A stretch of 37,706 nucleotides of DNA, from assembly GCA_937125455.1 (NCBI GenBank), contig CAKZLK010000026.1:1-37706 (forward strand), read 5' to 3'. The position numbers and the translations under genes were made by a program. The stretch is from an uncultured Aequorivita sp. (GTDB lineage: Bacteria > Bacteroidota > Bacteroidia > Flavobacteriales > Flavobacteriaceae). This document shows positions 34,282-37,706 of the stretch, piece by piece. Every line of letters starts with the position of its first letter. The first letter of the stretch is position 1. Below the pieces are notes generated by a model, which saw nothing but the letters and a program-made list of their open reading frames with translations, had not been told where the DNA came from and ran no database searches.

Positions 34282-34815
34282 ATGGATGATTTTAATACGA
34301 TTCGATTAAAGAAAAAGATCATTGAGAAATTCAAGGAATATTCAAAAAAGACTAGTCCAAGTTACTCTGAAACATTGGATTATATGATTGCATTTTTTGA
34401 AGATACTGGACTGTCTCCTTATGATACAATGCGTAATCCTATTTTGTCTTATACTAGGGCTTTAAATAAGAGAGCAAAAGCAGTAATTGACATTTTAAGA
34501 AATATTGAGAAAACTCAGTTGATACCAACTCGTGAAATGTTAGAGTCTTTATTTGAAGAAGTAGAAAAAGAAGAACCTGTATATTTTGAAAGAACTCAAG
34601 AAGAGATTGAAGCTTCTAAAACAGAAACTGAAAAATTATTAGATTCCTATGCTAAAGAATTAGATAAATATAGAAAGGAACTATATGACACAAAGAATGA
34701 ATTTAGCTACCTCTTAAATAAGCTGTCTCATATCAAAAATACATTTGGAAAAAGTTATTACCGACTAGATATGTCAAAAGAAAAAATTGAAGAGTTAAAA
34801 TCAAACTTTCTCTAA
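34282..34815 (+). CDS. BfmA/BtgA-family mobilization protein
   Basis: This 177-residue protein resembles BfmA/BtgA proteins of Bacteroidota mobilizable elements. The N-terminal part (about 1-80) has the RHH-like start FNTIRLKKKIIEKFKEYSKK, then SYSETLDYMIAFFE and the conserved KRAKAVIDILRNIEKTQLIPT. The rest (about 100-177) is a long predicted coiled coil with many Glu and Lys. In characterised elements BfmA/BtgA works beside a relaxase to start transfer at oriT. No relaxase gene is in this window, so the element may depend on a helper or have lost it. It converges on the integrase gene, with a strong inverted repeat between them. Confidence 0.8.
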   Translation: MDDFNTIRLKKKIIEKFKEYSKKTSPSYSETLDYMIAFFEDTGLSPYDTMRNPILSYTRALNKRAKAVIDILRNIEKTQLIPTREMLESLFEEVEKEEPVYFERTQEEIEASKTETEKLLDSYAKELDKYRKELYDTKNEFSYLLNKLSHIKNTFGKSYYRLDMSKEKIEELKSNFL

Positions 34816-34877
34816 TAGTTTTATTTAGTCCCCATAGTGAATAGCTAACGCACTCGCTTTAAGGCTCGTTTATTGCA

Positions 34878-34967
34878 TTTTTAAAGTGATGGATTCTCCT
34901 CGCGCTAACTTAGAATTAATGGAAAGATATCAATTATACCCAGCCCCTGAATCCATCACTTTAAAAA
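34878..34967. repeat. Perfect 19-base inverted repeat between BfmA-like and integrase genes
   Basis: TTTTTAAAGTGATGGATTC (34878-34896) and its exact reverse complement (34949-34967) enclose a 52-base loop. The loop contains CGCGCTAAC, which partly echoes GCTAACGC upstream at 34846. Both genes point toward it, so it could act as a two-way terminator. The long loop and the place next to a mobilization gene also allow an origin of transfer or a recombination site. Confidence 0.65.
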
Positions 34968-34989
34968 CGGATTTTCTTAATGATAAATG

Positions 34990-36240
34990 CTATATAGCAG
35001 ATAATTGTTTCTGCTTTTTTGCTTCAAAACGTTTGAGTAAATTTTGAATATCTTCACTAATTTTGGATTCAATTACTCTAGCATAAATTTGAGTAGTAGA
35101 AAGTTTAGTATGTCCTAATAATTTAGAAACAGTTTCCATAGGAACTCCGTTAGACAACATCAAAGTAGTTGCAAACGTATGTCGAGCAACATGAAATGTT
35201 ATATTCTTATGAATATCACAATCCTTAGCTATTTCTTTTAAATAAGCATTTGTCTTTTGATTAGAACAAAGCGGTAATAAGGTTTTGTTAGAAGTGTTTT
35301 TTGAAGTACTCTTATACTTATTAATAATGTCCAAGGCTTTTGGGAGAATAGGAATTTTAACTGTTTCATTGGTTTTCTCTCGTTTGGTAATTATCCAGTA
35401 ATTGTTATCTATTCCTTTAGTAATTTGATTTAAGGTAAGTTCTTTTACATCTATATAAGATAGTCCTGTATAACAAGCAAAAATGAAGCAATCCTTAATC
35501 TTTTCTAATCGCTCGTTGGTATATTGAGTACTTTCTATAAGTTCTAATTCTCTTTCCGAAAGATATTGTCTATCATATTTATTAAACTTTAATTGAAATT
35601 GACTGAAAGGGTTCTTAACCATCCATTCTAATTTAATAGCGAGGTTAATCATTTTTTTAAAACGCTCTAAATGTTTCATTACTCCATTATTGGCTAAAAC
35701 TAATTGTTTTTTAGAATTCTTATAGGTTCTTAAATATTGTTCAAAATCAATGATGAATCTATAGTTTAGTTGCTTTAGATAAATATCATGTACTTTTAAT
35801 TTTTTAATCAAATATTTGACTAAATACTTTTCGGTAGTATAATAGTTCTTCATTGTACCATATTTCAATACAGTAACCATATTGGAGTTATGATAATCAA
35901 TAAGCTCTTTTAGTGTTTTTTGATTATCATCTTTACCAAGATAGCGATCTTTTACTGTAGATGCAGAAATGATTTTATCTTCTTCTAATAACTGTTTATG
36001 GGAATCTAATAGTTTATTATAGACATAATCAAGATAGTTGTTTAGAATCCTAATTTTTGCTGAAGTTCCTCGTCCACGATTCTTATTGTTATCCCATTGT
36101 TTGAAAGATACGTTTCGTTTTAGGCTAATTTCAGAGCGTTGCTTATTAATGGTTATTCTAACATAAATAGATAATTGGTTTTTAGCATTACGAGATTTTC
36201 TTGTGAAGAAAATAATCGAAAAAGTGTTGTTTGTCTGCAT
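34990..36240 (-). CDS. Tyrosine-type site-specific integrase (Bacteroidota element type)
   Basis: This tyrosine recombinase of 416 residues has an N-terminal arm-binding domain (about 1-90: FSIIFFTRKSRNAKNQLSIY...), a SAM-like core-binding domain (about 105-215) and a catalytic domain. Catalytic residues visible are the Lys around TKREKTNETVKI, H-x-x-R in HVARHTF, the second His in LGHTKLSTTQIY, and the nucleophile Tyr in the same segment. The first catalytic Arg is replaced: the motif reads CYTGLSYIDV, as in IntDOT-like enzymes of this phylum. It should catalyse entry and exit of the surrounding element. The gene points inward from the right end, with paired arm-type repeats and a core-like site 95-225 bases upstream of its start. 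Confidence 0.92.
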   Translation of the reverse strand: MQTNNTFSIIFFTRKSRNAKNQLSIYVRITINKQRSEISLKRNVSFKQWDNNKNRGRGTSAKIRILNNYLDYVYNKLLDSHKQLLEEDKIISASTVKDRYLGKDDNQKTLKELIDYHNSNMVTVLKYGTMKNYYTTEKYLVKYLIKKLKVHDIYLKQLNYRFIIDFEQYLRTYKNSKKQLVLANNGVMKHLERFKKMINLAIKLEWMVKNPFSQFQLKFNKYDRQYLSERELELIESTQYTNERLEKIKDCFIFACYTGLSYIDVKELTLNQITKGIDNNYWIITKREKTNETVKIPILPKALDIINKYKSTSKNTSNKTLLPLCSNQKTNAYLKEIAKDCDIHKNITFHVARHTFATTLMLSNGVPMETVSKLLGHTKLSTTQIYARVIESKISEDIQNLLKRFEAKKQKQLSAI

Positions 36241-36336
36241 GTTACACGTCTTTAGTTAAACAAATATTCTTGTAAAGACGAAAGTCAAATTGCTCTTAAA
36301 AGCTCTTTAAAATTACAATAATTTAGTGAAGAAAAT

Positions 36337-36355
36337 GCACACCTGATTGCACACC
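36337..36355. repeat. Direct repeat pair GCACACC, 12-base period
   Basis: GCACACC occurs at 36337-36343 and 36349-36355, joined by TGATT. The period (12) and bases match the pairs at 865-884 and 1058-1076. Its position beside the integrase gene and a core-like site suggests arm-type integrase binding sites. Confidence 0.5.
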
Positions 36356-36400
36356 TTTTTTATGATGTTAGATGATTTCAATTGATATCATAAAAAATAA

Positions 36401-36434
36401 AAAACACTGAAAACCATACAGTTAACAGTGTTTT
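36401..36434. terminator. Hairpin near the right element end
   Basis: AAAACACTG (36401-36409) pairs with CAGTGTTTT (36426-36434) around a 16-base loop, which can pair a little further. It lies 22 bases before the core-like GTCGGGGT, matching the layout of the left junction. Confidence 0.4.
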
Positions 36435-36456
36435 AATATTTCCTATTTCTAGGTTC

Positions 36457-36467
36457 GTCGGGGTAGC
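36457..36467. other. Candidate right att core GTCGGGGTAGC
   Basis: GTCGGGGTAGC matches GTCGGGGTGGC at 983-993 at all but one position. Read on the minus strand with its surroundings (GGTTCAAAGAGCGCTACCCCGAC) it loosely resembles a tRNA T-arm and acceptor 3' end. The parB-like coding sequence begins to match its family from this point rightward. The exact crossover cannot be set from one sequence. Confidence 0.4.
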
Positions 36468-37665
36468 GCTCTTTGAACCCGAAGAACAGCAGATGATGCT
36501 GGAAACGATGGGCGAGGATTTCAATGCACACCAGATAAACAGGATGTTTAAAGACCAGACTTATGACTTGGAAAAAGCATCGTTTGATGTTACCGATAAA
36601 AAATTGGTCCCGAAAGTTGGGTCTTGTGTGGAATGTCCTTTCAATGTAGCAAATCAAGGCAATCTGTTCGGCGAAGGAAAAATGGTCTGTACAAAATCAG
36701 CCTGTTTTGAAACTAAGAAAAGTAAATCGTTCTTGAACCTGATTGAAAAGTCCAAGAAAGAGAATATCCTTTTAATCCCTGAAATACGACAGTATTGGGC
36801 AGATGACGAGAACAATCAGCTCATTATATCACAATTGGAAAAAAACGGATTAAAAGTCTATCTATTGGACGATGTTGAAATTATAGAGAATCCGATTGAG
36901 CCAACAATCGAAACTATTCAGGAAGAATATCAACATTACGATTATTCTGAAGATGAATTAAAGGCCGAATTGGATGAAGCAATGCAGAATCACAATGAAG
37001 CTTTGGAAGAATACAATTCAGCGAAAGAAAATGGATTCGTCAATGGCATTTTGTTCCATCCTGAAACTTACAGGAATAAAGAAGTCTTCATAAAAATTGT
37101 TGAAAAATCGAAAGATGAATCAACAGATTATTCGGCACCATTGGCCAACAGAAAAATGGCAGATTGTACGCCTGAAGAACAAATCGTTAAAATCAACGAA
37201 AGGGAAATCCGCAAGAAGCAAATAGAGAACAACAAGCAGTTTGAAGAAGTTGTGCAGATGATTCGAGAGACGAAATACATCGATACGAAGAAGACACTTT
37301 CGGTAGATGAAATGGTGGCGTTCTCGATATCGCTATTTGAAAACAATGTGGATTATGTAGGTCGACAAAAATACTTTTCAAAATTATTGGGCAACACATC
37401 CAAGATGACCAAAGTTGAAATGGTCGAGAATTTCAAGAAGAAGTTCAAAAAGGAAATCTTCCATAAGTTGATACGCTATATGCTCACAAAGCAAGTACAT
37501 TTTGGCGAAAGCAATCACGTCAATAATCTCACGAATATTTCATTTTACAACGCAATGCAAGGATATTACAAATCCAAGATTGCCGGCATAGAAAAAGAAT
37601 ATGCTGAAAAACAAGACAAGCGTGAGGAACGTTTGAAAGAGCGCATCACAGTTCTTGAAAAGTAA
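36457..37665 (+). pseudogene. ParB/RepB/Spo0J-like partition protein, 5'-truncated
   Basis: The frame is ParB-like from about VGVALFEPEEQQMMLETM onward: the middle and C-terminal part of a Bacteroidota ParB, with a Cys-rich piece (CVECPFNVANQGN ... MVCTKSACF) and charged helices at the end. The N-terminal CTP-binding/nuclease-like domain with its GxRR-type motif is missing; upstream is the integrase end region. The ATG at 36493 is therefore unlikely to be an original start. At the 3' end TAA (37663-37665) is followed in the same frame by IQELND and TAG (37684-37686), so the stop may be a CAA-to-TAA change that removes seven residues. It probably belonged to another mobile or plasmid-like region cut at the junction. 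Confidence 0.7.
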
Positions 37666-37706
37666 ATTCAGGAACTCAACGATTAGCTTTTGTTGTTTGA
37701 AGAAGG

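Larger units (their letters stand above)
36241..36456. other. Integrase upstream region and right element end
   Basis: This stretch has no gene. It contains a minus-strand promoter candidate for the integrase (CAAA 36286-36289 as -33 TTTG and AATATTTG read from 36268-36261 as -7, 17 bases between them), the GCACACC repeat pair (36337-36355), and a hairpin AAAACACTG/CAGTGTTTT (36401-36434). The order repeat pair, hairpin, core is the same as at 865-999. Confidence 0.5.

Noticed and set aside
1-37706. CRISPR array, riboswitch or rRNA
   Set aside because: No regularly spaced repeats, no aptamer-like conserved structure and no rRNA sequence were seen.

Overview
The window looks like a chromosomal or large-replicon segment of a marine-type Bacteroidota, most likely a flavobacterium. 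The evidence is the AT-rich DNA with TAnnTTTG-type promoter boxes, weak ribosome binding sites, many short signal peptides and lipoboxes, a BfmA/BtgA-type mobilization gene, and a tyrosine integrase of the Bacteroidota type that lacks the usual first catalytic Arg.

Layout. At 1-552 is the 3' part of a class III nucleotide cyclase. From 553 to 1275 there are no genes, only remains of integration sites: paired arm-type repeats, a terminator-like hairpin and a piece that resembles a tRNA 3' end. At 1276-2766 (minus) is a MocR/PdxR-type regulator (GntR helix-turn-helix fused to an aminotransferase fold). A complete IS3-family element lies at 2818-4039 with a TCTT target duplication; it split the region between the regulator and the operon it faces. 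At 4507-12723 (plus) is an operon: amine dehydrogenase-like protein, D-amino acid transaminase, D-aminoacylase, S12 serine hydrolase, P1/DmpA-type peptidase, M1 metallopeptidase. A convergent, mostly tightly packed minus-strand series runs from 33964 to 12773: Ntn acylase, M55 D-aminopeptidase, DgcN-like and DgcA-like enzymes, S12 hydrolase, D-aminoacylase, S9 peptidase, CocE/AEH-like hydrolase, M20 peptidase, two S12 hydrolases, exported alanine racemase, another S12 hydrolase, D-cysteine desulfhydrase-like enzyme, and an S9-type hydrolase. At 34282-36240 are a BfmA-like gene and the integrase, then the other element end (arm repeats, hairpin, core). At 36457-37665 is a 5'-truncated parB-like gene.

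How the genes fit together. Most envelope enzymes belong to families that open D-peptides, N-acyl-D-amino acids, N-terminally blocked peptides or small amides. The cytosolic ones (transaminase, D-cysteine desulfhydrase-like lyase, DgcN/DgcA-like pair, amine dehydrogenase-like protein) could turn the released D-amino acids into keto acids or L-amino acids. I infer a dedicated D-amino-acid/D-peptide scavenging or detoxification island. It is probably controlled by the PLP-dependent MocR regulator through a TTGGTATAC motif found upstream of both convergent arms, and it is bounded by integrative-element ends (about 984 to 36464). No transporter gene is present, so uptake must be encoded elsewhere.
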